From positions 6,036,501 to 6,100,500 of the forward strand of contig NZ_CP069127.1 of assembly GCF_016811915.1 (NCBI RefSeq): a stretch of DNA of 64,000 nucleotides. The letters run 5' to 3'. A program made the position numbers and the translations under genes. This DNA comes from Brevibacillus choshinensis. Its GTDB lineage: Bacteria > Bacillota > Bacilli > Brevibacillales > Brevibacillaceae. The number at the start of each line of letters is the position of its first letter. Within the stretch, counting starts at the first letter, position 1. Positions 19,822 to 28,615 of the stretch are shown one piece after another. The notes beneath the pieces were generated by a model. The model did not search any database. It worked only from the letters and a program-made list of their open reading frames with translations, and had not been told where the DNA came from.

Positions 19822-20753
19822 GGAAGAAAATCGGGGTGCTGTTTCGAAAGACGCGAAAAACAGCCCATACCTTTGAACGCCTGCAGGCTTGCAAGCACTG
19901 CCATACGTATCACGTGCTATGGGACACGCACTGTGAGGAGTGCGGCCGGGAATACGAGCCCATCCGCAAGCGATCGGCTGCGGTCACACGCCGCTACGTG
20001 CAGACCCGCTTTTTGCTGCTCGCGCTTTTCATTTGTCTGGCTGCTCTTAGCGCGAAAACTCTCGCACAGCTGCTGATTGCCGGAGCGGTTGGCCTGCTCT
20101 TGTTGACTCTCTTTTTCCTGATGCAGAAAAAATATGGCTCCTATGAAAGAGACGCTCAGTTCCTCTCTTTTCTTACCCAGGAACAAGCTGCCATCAAAAC
20201 CGCCCTCGTGCATCATCTCGAGGACGTGGGAGCGGATGTGAAAGCCCAGCGAATCAAGGATGCTTACGAAAAGACGCGTGAAATCGGGCATTTCATTTCA
20301 TCGGACACGGTCAAAATACGCAAAATCATGTTCCTCAATCACTTTATCCTGCGCAAGGACATGGAGCTGGAGCTGGAGTCGCTCATCCCGAGCACGTACG
20401 ACAAAGATTTCGTCGCGTATTTGCGCGAGGTGGTCAAGGTACAGCCATCCCTCGTCAAAAAATCGGTGCTCGATTACGTCAGACGCTACAAGTCCTATAT
20501 CCTTTTGCAGGAAAACGGGGAGCAGCTGATGGGACAGATCGCAGGCGCAGCCCTGCGCATGAAGCCCTACATTACGCAGTACCAGGATCTGATCATCGAA
20601 TTTATCGACTACATTCCGCGGGAACGGCTGCTGCGGCTGGCCAGACTGGCTCACGCTCATCGCCATGAAGGATGGGAGCTCTTGTATGCAGCGACGAAAA
20701 AACGAATCGATACGCAATACGCCTTTGACCCCGATTTTGCGGGCATTTTGTAA
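19818..20753 (+). CDS. Zinc-ribbon membrane protein of the tubulin-like cluster
   Basis: A 311-residue protein starting at ATG 19818, four bases before the end of the small membrane protein gene. An N-terminal zinc ribbon uses CKHC (25-28) and CEEC (39-42). Two transmembrane helices follow (about 63-79 and 83-103), then about 200 helical, charged cytoplasmic residues. I recognise no named family. Both chain ends face the cytoplasm if the two helices form a hairpin, so the ribbon and the C-terminal domain would be on the inside. A second zinc ribbon occurs in the cluster's GTPase, which suggests shared binding partners. It is followed 15 bases later by the SH3b protein gene. Confidence 0.7.
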   Translation: MRKKIGVLFRKTRKTAHTFERLQACKHCHTYHVLWDTHCEECGREYEPIRKRSAAVTRRYVQTRFLLLALFICLAALSAKTLAQLLIAGAVGLLLLTLFFLMQKKYGSYERDAQFLSFLTQEQAAIKTALVHHLEDVGADVKAQRIKDAYEKTREIGHFISSDTVKIRKIMFLNHFILRKDMELELESLIPSTYDKDFVAYLREVVKVQPSLVKKSVLDYVRRYKSYILLQENGEQLMGQIAGAALRMKPYITQYQDLIIEFIDYIPRERLLRLARLAHAHRHEGWELLYAATKKRIDTQYAFDPDFAGIL

Positions 20754-20768
20754 AGGAGTGAGCCACAC

Positions 20769-22508
20769 GTGATCACTTCCGATCAAAAATCGATTTGGGT
20801 CCGCAATTTGATGCTCACGGCCGTTGTCGTCGCCCTGATCTTCGTGGCGCTGAAAATCGATGGGAGCCTCAAGAAGATCAAGCTGTATGATCAGGCCCTC
20901 GCCTACTACAAAGCGGACAACCTGCTTGCTGCGGAGCAAACCTTCTCCCAGGCTGATGAGTACTCGTCGATCGAATATGGTGAAAAAGAGTGGACTGCCT
21001 TTATGTCCGGCCTGACCTCCATCCGACTCCAGCTCGAGGGGTTCAAGCAAGCTGCCCAGGCTGCCATCGGAGATAAAAAGGAAGAAGAGGTCCTCGAAAC
21101 CTATCGCCGCTATCAATCCTTCAAGCAGGAAACTTTGAAGCAGCAGGATAAACAGGCAGCCTCCTTTTTTCAGTCGGTGTCGGCCAAGCTCGGTCTGGAA
21201 AAGGGCTGGAGCGATTATTATCTGCAAGCCCTGAATCAAGCAAAAGCGCACATGCGAAAGGCAGATCCCGGCACGGAGAACGAGTCCTTTGTTCATACAC
21301 TGGTCCTCATCCCGGATGAATTTTTCGGTGGAAAGGCACAAAAGGAAGAGGAATTGAATGCACTCTTTCAGCGCTATGAAACGGCAAAGCTGCAGAAGTT
21401 GGGCACGTCACTCTCCTTTGAAGATGTCATCACACGCACGGCCAACAGCATCAAGCAGTACAGGCAAGAGGGAATCACGGCTGAATGGCTGCAAAAACAG
21501 CTGGAGCGATACGCCCTCAGTGAAATCAACCAAGCCATCAAGGAAAAGGACCTGTCTGGTTTTGTGACCATGGCAAAAGCTTATCAGCAGATTAAAGATG
21601 TGCTCCCTGACGGCTCAGACGTTTTGGCGACAATCGAGGGCTATCTGGAAAATCGGGTCAAGCAGGCGGAGCAGTACGCCAAGGCCCATCAATTTACGAA
21701 AGCAATGGACTTGTACCAGATGCTCAGCGGACTGCTGGACACGTCCTCCCTGATCAAAGGGGTGGAAGAGCGCTGGACGGAATACGATCCTACCCGTCTG
21801 CTGCAAATGAAATACCCGGACAAAACCTTCGATTCTTTTGTAACAGGCCGTGATCATTGGGGTGCCAAGCAATACGCGATCGGTGTGGACGAAGCGGAGC
21901 ATCACCTCTACCTCGCAGCAAAGCTTTCGGATGACGACAATCCGGTGTACATGGATCAAGCCCTGGACGTCGACGCAGACTTTACCCTCACGCTATCCAA
22001 GCTGCGGGATGGCAACGAAAATCCCATTCTTCTCGTGCAGACGGCTGGGAAGGAACGACCCTATTCGTATGTGGGGATCATGCCCGATTTATCACGGAAT
22101 GCATTTCTAACCCGCTTCTCTATCGAGGCGGACGAATTGTCGGCAGAAGATGCTGAGCAGGTCATTGTAAAGAATGCGGCGGGCAAAGGGGAGAATGAGA
22201 TTGCCTCTTTCCAGCTGGGGGAAAAAGGACTGGCGTACCGCGAGAAGCTGGCAGATCTTCAGCCCGACTCGGAAGAAGCAGTGGAACCTGATACGACCGG
22301 CTCCCAAAGCGAGGGGCAAAGCGGCGGCTCTGATGCAGACGCACACGGCAACTCCATCGCAGACGTATACGCTGGCCCCGGAAATGACTATGAAATCATC
22401 GGGCGTGTCTCCTTGGACAGCTCCATCCAGATCGTCACGAATTTGAACGGCTGGTATCAGATCCAGTTTGACGGGAAGGAAGGCTGGATTCTGGCTCCGA
22501 CCCCATAA
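20769..22508 (+). CDS. Membrane-anchored extracellular protein with C-terminal SH3b domain
   Basis: A 579-residue protein starting at GTG 20769 behind AAAGGAGTGA. A single N-terminal transmembrane helix (about 13-31) acts as a signal anchor. A helical repeat-like region (about 35-340) comes next, then a beta-rich region (about 340-500), a Ser/Gly/Asp linker, and a bacterial SH3-type domain at the end (about 520-579, with DVYAGPGNDYEIIG and GWYQIQFDGKEGWI). Bacterial SH3b domains usually bind cell-wall peptides. I infer a wall-contacting component that could link the intracellular tubulin-like system to peptidoglycan. It is the last gene of the plus arm; a strong terminator follows. Confidence 0.72.
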   Translation: MITSDQKSIWVRNLMLTAVVVALIFVALKIDGSLKKIKLYDQALAYYKADNLLAAEQTFSQADEYSSIEYGEKEWTAFMSGLTSIRLQLEGFKQAAQAAIGDKKEEEVLETYRRYQSFKQETLKQQDKQAASFFQSVSAKLGLEKGWSDYYLQALNQAKAHMRKADPGTENESFVHTLVLIPDEFFGGKAQKEEELNALFQRYETAKLQKLGTSLSFEDVITRTANSIKQYRQEGITAEWLQKQLERYALSEINQAIKEKDLSGFVTMAKAYQQIKDVLPDGSDVLATIEGYLENRVKQAEQYAKAHQFTKAMDLYQMLSGLLDTSSLIKGVEERWTEYDPTRLLQMKYPDKTFDSFVTGRDHWGAKQYAIGVDEAEHHLYLAAKLSDDDNPVYMDQALDVDADFTLTLSKLRDGNENPILLVQTAGKERPYSYVGIMPDLSRNAFLTRFSIEADELSAEDAEQVIVKNAAGKGENEIASFQLGEKGLAYREKLADLQPDSEEAVEPDTTGSQSEGQSGGSDADAHGNSIADVYAGPGNDYEIIGRVSLDSSIQIVTNLNGWYQIQFDGKEGWILAPTP

Positions 22509-22510
22509 GA

Positions 22511-22568
22511 AAAAGCTTCTACAGGAGAAAAGGCTGCGTCCCTTTGCACTCCTGCGGAAGCTTTTTTT
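22511..22568 (+). terminator. Rho-independent terminator of the plus arm
   Basis: AAAAGCTTC pairs with GAAGCTTTT, an inner GGAG/CTCC pairing extends the stem, and a run of seven T follows. It begins two bases after the SH3b gene stop. It could also act weakly in reverse. Confidence 0.8.
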
Positions 22569-22619
22569 CTTTCAGTAAGAAGCCACAAGCTTCAGCGGGA
22601 GCAAGAGGGTCATGACTTC

Positions 22620-23552
22620 CTACTGAAGCTTGTATTTTAAAATCGATTCGCTCTTCGTCAATATATCGAGGTGATTGGCCTCCACCACGTATTTCTCCCC
22701 ATTCAAAGCAAAAACACTATCCATCATCACATTGCCGTCCCCCATCTTGCTGTTGATCGATCCCACCACTCTACCGTCGACCCATTTCACCGGTGACAGA
22801 GACGGGACTGTCTTCAGGTATTGAATGGTGCTTTGCCCGATGCCCGCTACAAGCGTGACGGGTATCCCCCGCGCGGGAATCACATCCATCTGGCTGTTCA
22901 ACTCATCCAGCACCCGGTTTTTTACGAGCATGTAGTCGTAGGGAACAAACATCTCCATTCCGTCTCTTTCTTCCAGCAAATAGTCTCCATACGCCCTTGC
23001 CGGTGCCAGATCAAGCAGACTGGGGAAATTCCGATGGAGTGCCTCGATCTTGTTGCGAGGAAGACCGCGCTCCAAATACGCCAAATAGACTGCCATATAC
23101 AGCTCGACGAGGTTCTTTCTAGGCGCAACCGATGCTGGCAGCTTGCCCCCTGCCCAATAGCAATAGCTGACTGGCGAGCCCGCATTCGGCGTAGCCAGGA
23201 TGATCAGCTGCGCTACATCTCCCAGGTACGTATCGCTTTGCACATAGGATCTCGCGACGAGCCCCCCCATGCTGTGGCAAACGACATTCACCATGCCATA
23301 ACCCGTGACCTGCTTCGCCCAAGCGATCGTCTGCACGAGATATTCCGCCGTAAACGCAATGGGCTGCCTCCAGTCGTAAAAAGCGATGAACAGCTCTTTC
23401 CCCAACCGGTACCCCATGTTTCCCAGCATGCTAATCACGGGCTCGTACGCTGTTTTCGCCAGACCAAAGTTCCAATCCCCTGTCCCCGATACGATCTGAT
23501 CACTCATGGAACCAAACAACCCAGGGACGAAAACAATCGGCATCTTTTGCAT
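22620..23552 (-). CDS. LCAT-like alpha/beta hydrolase (lipase/acyltransferase family)
   Basis: A 310-residue alpha/beta hydrolase starting at ATG 23552 with AAGGAA upstream. Near the N-terminus, FVPGLFGS supplies the oxyanion region, and YDWR is typical of lecithin:cholesterol acyltransferase-like lipases. The nucleophile elbow is CHSMGG with Ser94, and a C-terminal NHLDIL provides the probable catalytic His (about 296). There is no signal peptide or transmembrane helix, so it looks cytoplasmic, which is unusual for a lipase acting on external lipid. The substrate is unknown. It is monocistronic, convergent with the cluster's plus arm and divergent from the GHL10 gene across 228 bases in which I see only promoter-like AT-rich DNA. 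Confidence 0.78.
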   Translation of the reverse strand: MQKMPIVFVPGLFGSMSDQIVSGTGDWNFGLAKTAYEPVISMLGNMGYRLGKELFIAFYDWRQPIAFTAEYLVQTIAWAKQVTGYGMVNVVCHSMGGLVARSYVQSDTYLGDVAQLIILATPNAGSPVSYCYWAGGKLPASVAPRKNLVELYMAVYLAYLERGLPRNKIEALHRNFPSLLDLAPARAYGDYLLEERDGMEMFVPYDYMLVKNRVLDELNSQMDVIPARGIPVTLVAGIGQSTIQYLKTVPSLSPVKWVDGRVVGSINSKMGDGNVMMDSVFALNGEKYVVEANHLDILTKSESILKYKLQ

Positions 23553-23780
23553 GTTCGATTCCTTTCTTTAAATCTGCTGCAGGAAAAAAACCTCTATGTC
23601 TTTGCCTATTCGAAATTGGCTTGGCTGGTTCCGTTTCTCTTTTTTTACTCCTCGGAAATCTATGAAATTGATACAATTGTCCCCTCTTTCTATCGAAACA
23701 AAGCGCTATAATAAACGTCTAAACCTTATGTAAAGTTCCCCTTTTGTACGCAAAACAATACTTGTCGGAGGATTGGCAAA

Positions 23781-25412
23781 ATGAAGTTGCGCAAGTGGTT
23801 TACGCTTTTGCTCATGTTCGTCCTGTGCATGCCCGCGATGGGCCTATCCGTGCAGGCACAATCAACACCCGAGATCAGCATTTACTTAGACGGACAGCAG
23901 GTCAAAAGTGACGTCGCCCCCTACATACTTCCCAAGATAAACGTCACAATGGTGCCCCTGCGGGTAATCAGCGAGAGTCTGGGCGCCGAGGTTTACTGGG
24001 ATCAAAGCAAGCAAACAGCGACGATCCTGAAACAAGACACCGTATTGTCCATGACAGTGAATCAAACCTACGCATTGGTCAACGATAGCACCGTGCAGCT
24101 GGATGCGTCGGCGCAAAACAAACAGGGGCGGGTCATGGTTCCTCTCCGCTTTGTTTCTGAACAGCTTGGCCTAAAAGTGAGTTGGGAGCAAGCCACACGG
24201 ACGATTACACTGCGGACAGACGCCATCGACATCGACACGCCATCTGATGGGGAGATCGATATCCCCGTAACAGAACCCGATCCAACCCCGGTTCCGACTA
24301 CGCCTGTCGACACCGGCAGCTCCCTGCGCGGTGTATGGATCTCCACGGTATTCAATCTCGACTGGCCATCCACCGGCTCTTATGGCAATCAAGCCAAGCA
24401 GAAGCAGGAGTACGTCCAGCTGCTGGATGAGCTGCAGGGCATGGGCATGAACACTGTTTTTGTGCAGGTGCGTCCTTCTGCCGATGCGCTGTATCCGTCC
24501 TCGCTCGTACCGTGGTCCAAAGTGTTGACGGGTACCCAAGGCAAAAATCCGGGATACGATCCGCTCGCGTTCATGATTGAGGAAACACACAGACGCGGCA
24601 TGGAGTTCCACGCTTGGTTCAATCCATTCCGTGCAAATACAGACGCCAAGACCGATCAGCTGGCAGCCAATCATGTCGTAAAGCAGCACCCTGACTGGAT
24701 TGTCAATTCCAGCAGCAAGCTGTACATCAATCCGGGAATCCCACAAGCACGCCAGCAGATCATAAAAGAAATTATGGAAGTCGTGCAGAAGTACGACATC
24801 GACGGGGTCCATCTGGATGACTATTTCTATCCGTCCAACGGCACCTTTAATGACGATGCCACCTACAAGACGTACAACAGCAAAAAAATCGCGAGCAAAG
24901 CGGACTGGCGACGTGATAATATCAATCAGTTCGTGCAGCAGCTGAACAGCTCCATCAAAAGCGTGAAGCCAGGCGTGCAGTTCGGGATCAGTCCGTTCGG
25001 CGTATGGCGCAATAAAGCCGTCGATCCAACCGGCTCCGACACGAAAGCTGGCGTCACGGCGTACGACAACATGTATGCAGATGTGCGCACCTGGATCAAG
25101 CAGGGCTGGATGGACTATGTCACTCCGCAGATCTATTGGAGCCTTTCCTTCGCGCCCGCCCAGTACGACAAGCTCGTCACCTGGTGGTCTGATGAAGTTC
25201 GCGGGACCAATGTGAAGCTCTATATCGGGCACTCTCCATACAAGCTCGGGACGACAGAGGCTGGCTGGCAAAACGCGCAGGAAATCATCAACCAGCTCGA
25301 CTACAATACGCTTCATCCTGAAGTGCAGGGCAGTGTATTCTTCAGCGCCAAAGACTTGCGCAAAAACCCGCTCGGCCTCATTCAGGCCATCAGCAGCTAC
25401 TACAATCGCTAA
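23781..25412 (+). CDS. Secreted GHL10-family glycoside hydrolase with copper-amine-oxidase N-terminal domains
   Basis: A 543-residue secreted protein starting at ATG 23781 behind GGAGGA. The signal peptide ends near VQA (about 26). Two copies of the copper amine oxidase-like N-terminal domain (about 28-150, with VPLRVISE and VPLRFVSE marking each repeat) form the stalk seen on many cell-surface proteins of this family of bacteria. A Pro/Thr/Asp linker (about 150-178) precedes a GHL10 (DUF187, glycosyl hydrolase-like 10) barrel from RGVWISTV to the end, with acidic residues in DIDGVHLDDY and a conserved YVTPQIYW. The likely action is on cell-wall or exopolysaccharide glycans outside the cell. 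It is a single gene. Confidence 0.85.
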   Translation: MKLRKWFTLLLMFVLCMPAMGLSVQAQSTPEISIYLDGQQVKSDVAPYILPKINVTMVPLRVISESLGAEVYWDQSKQTATILKQDTVLSMTVNQTYALVNDSTVQLDASAQNKQGRVMVPLRFVSEQLGLKVSWEQATRTITLRTDAIDIDTPSDGEIDIPVTEPDPTPVPTTPVDTGSSLRGVWISTVFNLDWPSTGSYGNQAKQKQEYVQLLDELQGMGMNTVFVQVRPSADALYPSSLVPWSKVLTGTQGKNPGYDPLAFMIEETHRRGMEFHAWFNPFRANTDAKTDQLAANHVVKQHPDWIVNSSSKLYINPGIPQARQQIIKEIMEVVQKYDIDGVHLDDYFYPSNGTFNDDATYKTYNSKKIASKADWRRDNINQFVQQLNSSIKSVKPGVQFGISPFGVWRNKAVDPTGSDTKAGVTAYDNMYADVRTWIKQGWMDYVTPQIYWSLSFAPAQYDKLVTWWSDEVRGTNVKLYIGHSPYKLGTTEAGWQNAQEIINQLDYNTLHPEVQGSVFFSAKDLRKNPLGLIQAISSYYNR

Positions 25413-25436
25413 GCTCACATCCAATGGATAAAAAAA

Positions 25437-25487
25437 GAGCCCCCGTTTTTTCCGGAAGCATTCCTGCTTACTCGGTTGCGGGGGCTC
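25437..25487. terminator. Shared bidirectional terminator between GHL10 and nos genes
   Basis: GAGCCCCCG pairs with CGGGGGCTC around a 30-base loop. An A run before it becomes a T run on the minus strand, so it suits the nos gene best, but it also ends the plus-strand gene. It touches the nos stop codon at 25491. Confidence 0.75.
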
Positions 25488-25490
25488 TCG

Positions 25491-26588
25491 TTATTCATAG
25501 GGGTACTGCGGCTTCTCCTGATAGTGGAAGTTCGGGGATTTCATCCGGTTCTCATAGGAGCTGTGGAAAATGTGTGTGGCGGCCGGAGAAATGGGTGGAA
25601 TCAGCCACGTCCAATCGCCTGTGACGGCGCGGTCCTTTTTCTTTTCTTTCTCCTCAAACCGCTGAAATTGTTGACTCGCCGTATGGTGATCGACGATGGA
25701 CACCCCTTTTTCCTTAAAGGAATGGAGTACGGCAACATTCAACTCCACCAGCGCCTTGTCCTTCCAGAGCGTCGATTCTCTGCTGGTATCCAGGCTCATG
25801 AGCTGAGCCACTCTCGGAAGCAAGTTGTAGCGCTGCTGGTCAGCGAAGTTCCTCGCGCCAATTTCCGTCCCCATGTACCATCCGTTAAACGGAGCGGCCA
25901 AGTAATCGATCCCCCCGATTTCCATGCGCATGTCAGAAACGATGGGGACCCCGTACCATTTCAGATGCAGATCGGCAAACGCAGGGAGATCCGGGTGCAC
26001 GATCGGGACCTCAATCACCAGCTCGCGCGGAATCTCAAAAAATCGGGGCCTTCGATCGCCCACCTGAACGACCAGTGGGAGAATGTCAAAATGGGTTCCT
26101 TCACCCTTCCAGCCCAGACTTTCGCATAGCTTCGTCAATTCGAATGACGCCGGATCTCCCAGCACACCGTGCTCGGTTTCGTATCCGGCATAACGGATCA
26201 GCTGGTGATTCCAGATGCGTGGCTGCGGATTCCCCTCTTGATGCTGAGCAAAGACCGTGATGGCCGGCCGAATCTTTCCTGCGTTCGAGGCGTATTCGAT
26301 ATGGCGAAGCAGCGCCTCTGCCATTTCTTCCTCTGTCTTTGCCCCGCGCGCATCAAAGACGTGCAGCGTTTCCCAGAAAAATCGACCGATGCAGCGATTG
26401 CTGTTGCGCCATGCCATTTTCGCCCCATGCCGCAGTTCTTCCGACGTATGCTCGTACGTACCTTGGTCTGCAATCGATTTTCGCACTTCCGTCAGACGCT
26501 GCTCGATTTCCTGCGGTGTTTTCTCCAGCTCGCCGTAGCACGTGCGGATGAAGCGCTCGGCGGCTTCCAACATATCATGACGTTCCAT
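25491..26588 (-). CDS. nos: Bacterial nitric oxide synthase oxygenase
   Basis: A 365-residue haem enzyme that makes nitric oxide and citrulline from arginine using pterin or folate cofactors and electrons from host reductases. It matches bacterial NOS, which is the oxygenase domain only, with no reductase or calmodulin linker. The haem-ligand cysteine is in WRNSNRCIGR, and the substrate-binding Glu is in GWYMGTEIGARN. Length and sequence agree with the Bacillus enzymes. ATG 26588 follows GAGGA. In Bacillus the enzyme protects against oxidative stress and antibiotics. It is monocistronic; upstream lies only the MFS gene remnant. Confidence 0.96.
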   Translation of the reverse strand: MERHDMLEAAERFIRTCYGELEKTPQEIEQRLTEVRKSIADQGTYEHTSEELRHGAKMAWRNSNRCIGRFFWETLHVFDARGAKTEEEMAEALLRHIEYASNAGKIRPAITVFAQHQEGNPQPRIWNHQLIRYAGYETEHGVLGDPASFELTKLCESLGWKGEGTHFDILPLVVQVGDRRPRFFEIPRELVIEVPIVHPDLPAFADLHLKWYGVPIVSDMRMEIGGIDYLAAPFNGWYMGTEIGARNFADQQRYNLLPRVAQLMSLDTSRESTLWKDKALVELNVAVLHSFKEKGVSIVDHHTASQQFQRFEEKEKKKDRAVTGDWTWLIPPISPAATHIFHSSYENRMKSPNFHYQEKPQYPYE

Positions 26589-26698
26589 AGTGTCCTCTTT
26601 TCACACACAGTTGTTGTCCTTATTATAATTTTGGAATGCGTGTATTACCAACGTCCCGGCAGATACGTCACAGTTCTGTCAATAACGAGCCGACTCGA

Positions 26699-26990
26699 TT
26701 AGGAAGCCTCCTCTTTTCTCAACCCTCGAACCGCGGGAACAAAGTAGGTCCCGATGCCAATCATGACAATCAGGATGCCGGAGATGGCAAACCACGTGGC
26801 CACTCCCAAAAGCTCAGCCATCATGCCTGCAATCAATACAAAAGCGACGTACCCGGAAGTCGGCAGAATTTCTTTGCGCCCTAGCTGCTCAAAAGAACCG
26901 AGCCAATCATCATTCCGACTCCGAAAGAAAACTCGACTACTCCCGCCACATACTGGGTCGCTTGGCTATCTCCGCAAAGGAGCTGATTCT
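26699..26990 (-). pseudogene. Remnant of an MFS efflux transporter
   Basis: Two adjacent minus-strand fragments resemble the C-terminal half of a macrolide-efflux-type MFS transporter. The upstream one (AGVVEFSFGVGMMIGSVLL) runs into a TAG at about 26910. The other (YVAFVLIAGMMAELLG onward, ending at TAA 26699-26701) is in a different frame. The part between the two helices and the N-terminal half are missing. I see a decayed gene with an internal deletion or frameshift. The rest of the 26589-27036 gap holds the nos upstream DNA and one terminator. Confidence 0.6.
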
Positions 26991-26991
26991 T

Positions 26992-27020
26992 AAAAAAAGT
27001 GGCCCCGCATCGGGACCACT
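26992..27020 (-). terminator. Terminator of the NitT/TauT-type ABC operon
   Basis: On the minus strand AGTGGTCCCG pairs with CGGGGCCACT around a three-base loop, followed by seven T. It lies 16 bases past the permease stop. Confidence 0.88.
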
Positions 27021-27036
27021 TTCGCTCATTTCTATG

Positions 27037-27828
27037 CTATTTCCACGGGATCAGCTTACGCTCCAGCCATTGCAGGACACGGTTGAACGTCAAGCCGAGC
27101 AGGGACAGAATCAGTACCCCTACCATGAGCTTGGTCGTAATCATGAGGTTCCCGTAGTGCAGCACCATTGCACCGATGCCTTCCTGCGCCGCTACCATCT
27201 CCGCAGACACGAGCAGCAGCAGGGACGTCCCCGCCGAAAGCTTCAAACCTGCGAAAATCATAGGCAGCGAGCCTGGCAGGATCACTTTGCGAATGACATT
27301 CAGGTGATTGGAGCCAAATGTCACGGCAGCCTTGATCAGCATCGGGTCGACGTTTTTCACGCCGGAAAAGGTGTTGATGACCACCGGGAAAAAGACGCCC
27401 AGGGCAATGATCGCGACCTTTGGCATTTCCCCGATCCCCATCCACAGGATGATCAGAGGCAGCAGGGCGATCTTTGGAATCGGATAAATGGAGTAGACGA
27501 TCGGGGTCATGATCGCATCCGTCCAGCGGGAGAACCCGAGGATGAGGCCCGCGAGAACGCCCAAGGCCGCTCCGATGGCATACCCGACACCAATCCGGTA
27601 CAGACTGGCCACCAGATCCTTGTACAGCTCACCGCTCGCGATCATATCCCAAGCCGCGGTCAAAATGGCTGTCGGTGCAGGCAAAAACAGCGGCGGCACA
27701 ATCTCCATGCGGCAGACAATTTCCCAGAGCACGAGCAGACAGGCAATTCCCAACACCGCTGCGTAACTGGGGATTTTGGTTTCCAAAAAGGCTACACGGT
27801 TCGTAATGACTTGTCGTTGTTCAGACAT
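27037..27828 (-). CDS. NitT/TauT-family ABC transporter permease
   Basis: A 263-residue inner-membrane permease of the SsuC/TauC type, with six predicted helices and the binding-protein-dependent transport loop around residues 175-205 (VTFGSNHLNVIRKVILPGSL). I chose ATG 27828 (MSEQRQ), preceded by AGGGG; the longer open frame overlaps the ATPase gene and lacks a ribosome site. It is the last gene of a three-gene operon, four bases after the ATPase stop. Family members move nitrate, taurine, aliphatic sulfonates or thiamine and pyrimidine precursors; the substrate here cannot be decided from sequence. Confidence 0.88.
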   Translation of the reverse strand: MSEQRQVITNRVAFLETKIPSYAAVLGIACLLVLWEIVCRMEIVPPLFLPAPTAILTAAWDMIASGELYKDLVASLYRIGVGYAIGAALGVLAGLILGFSRWTDAIMTPIVYSIYPIPKIALLPLIILWMGIGEMPKVAIIALGVFFPVVINTFSGVKNVDPMLIKAAVTFGSNHLNVIRKVILPGSLPMIFAGLKLSAGTSLLLLVSAEMVAAQEGIGAMVLHYGNLMITTKLMVGVLILSLLGLTFNRVLQWLERKLIPWK

Positions 27829-27832
27829 CTTG

Positions 27833-28615
27833 TTACCCCTCCCTCGATGCTTCTTGGGCATCGTGGCGAATGAGCTGCCAGATCTCGTCGGCATACTTTT
27901 CAAATTGCGCTCGGTACTGCTCTTGATCACGGCCGATTTTCGGCAAATCAATCTGAATGATGCTCTTGATCTGGCCCGGATGTCTCGACAGGACAATGAC
28001 CCGATCCGCCAAATACACGGCTTCCTGAATGTTATGCGTCACATAGAGTGTGCTGAGCTTCGTGCGATTCCAGATGGTCAAGAGCTCTTCCTGCATGATG
28101 GTGCGTGTCTGTGCATCCAACGCGGAAAAAGGCTCGTCCATCAGCAGCAGGTCAGGCTCGATCGCCAGCGCGCGTGCAATCCCTGCGCGCTGTCTCATCC
28201 CGCCGGACAGCTGCTTCGGATAGGCATTCTCAAAGCCGCTGAGGCCCACCATCTCGATGTAATGCTTCCCTTTTTCCTGCTGCTCCTGCTTGCTGGCTCC
28301 GCTCTCCTCCAGCCCGAAGATCACATTTTCATAAACGCTCCGCCAAGGGAACAGCGCGATTTCCTGAAATACGATCCCCAAGCTGGGTTTCTTGCCATTC
28401 GTTCCTTCGAAGTACACTGTTCCCCTCGTTGGGGACATCAGTCCACCCACGATGTTCAACAGGGTGGACTTGCCGCAGCCGCTTGGTCCTACCAGAACGA
28501 CGAACTCTTCCTTTTCAATGGAAAAGTTGATGTTGGTAAGGGCAGTCACTTCTCTTTTCTTCGAGTCTACAAACGTTTTGTCGACGTTTTCAACAACGAT
28601 TCTCATTGCGGTCAC
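27833..28615 (-). CDS. NitT/TauT-family ABC transporter ATPase
   Basis: A 260-residue ABC ATPase of the SsuB/TauB type: Walker A GPSGCGKST near residue 43, signature LSGGMRQR near 136, and Walker B LLLMDEPFSALD near 155 followed by a switch His in VTHNIQEA. It starts at 28615 and overlaps the binding-protein stop by four bases (ATGA), so all three genes are translationally coupled. It powers import through the permease encoded next. Confidence 0.9.
   Translation of the reverse strand: MTAMRIVVENVDKTFVDSKKREVTALTNINFSIEKEEFVVLVGPSGCGKSTLLNIVGGLMSPTRGTVYFEGTNGKKPSLGIVFQEIALFPWRSVYENVIFGLEESGASKQEQQEKGKHYIEMVGLSGFENAYPKQLSGGMRQRAGIARALAIEPDLLLMDEPFSALDAQTRTIMQEELLTIWNRTKLSTLYVTHNIQEAVYLADRVIVLSRHPGQIKSIIQIDLPKIGRDQEQYRAQFEKYADEIWQLIRHDAQEASREG

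Noticed and set aside
24171..25424. An open frame of 417 codons on the minus strand.
   Set aside because: It is antisense to the GHL10 hydrolase, which has a signal peptide and conserved motifs.
27829..27996. The longer open frame of the NitT/TauT permease.
   Set aside because: It overlaps the ATPase gene and lacks a ribosome site; ATG 27828 is correctly placed.
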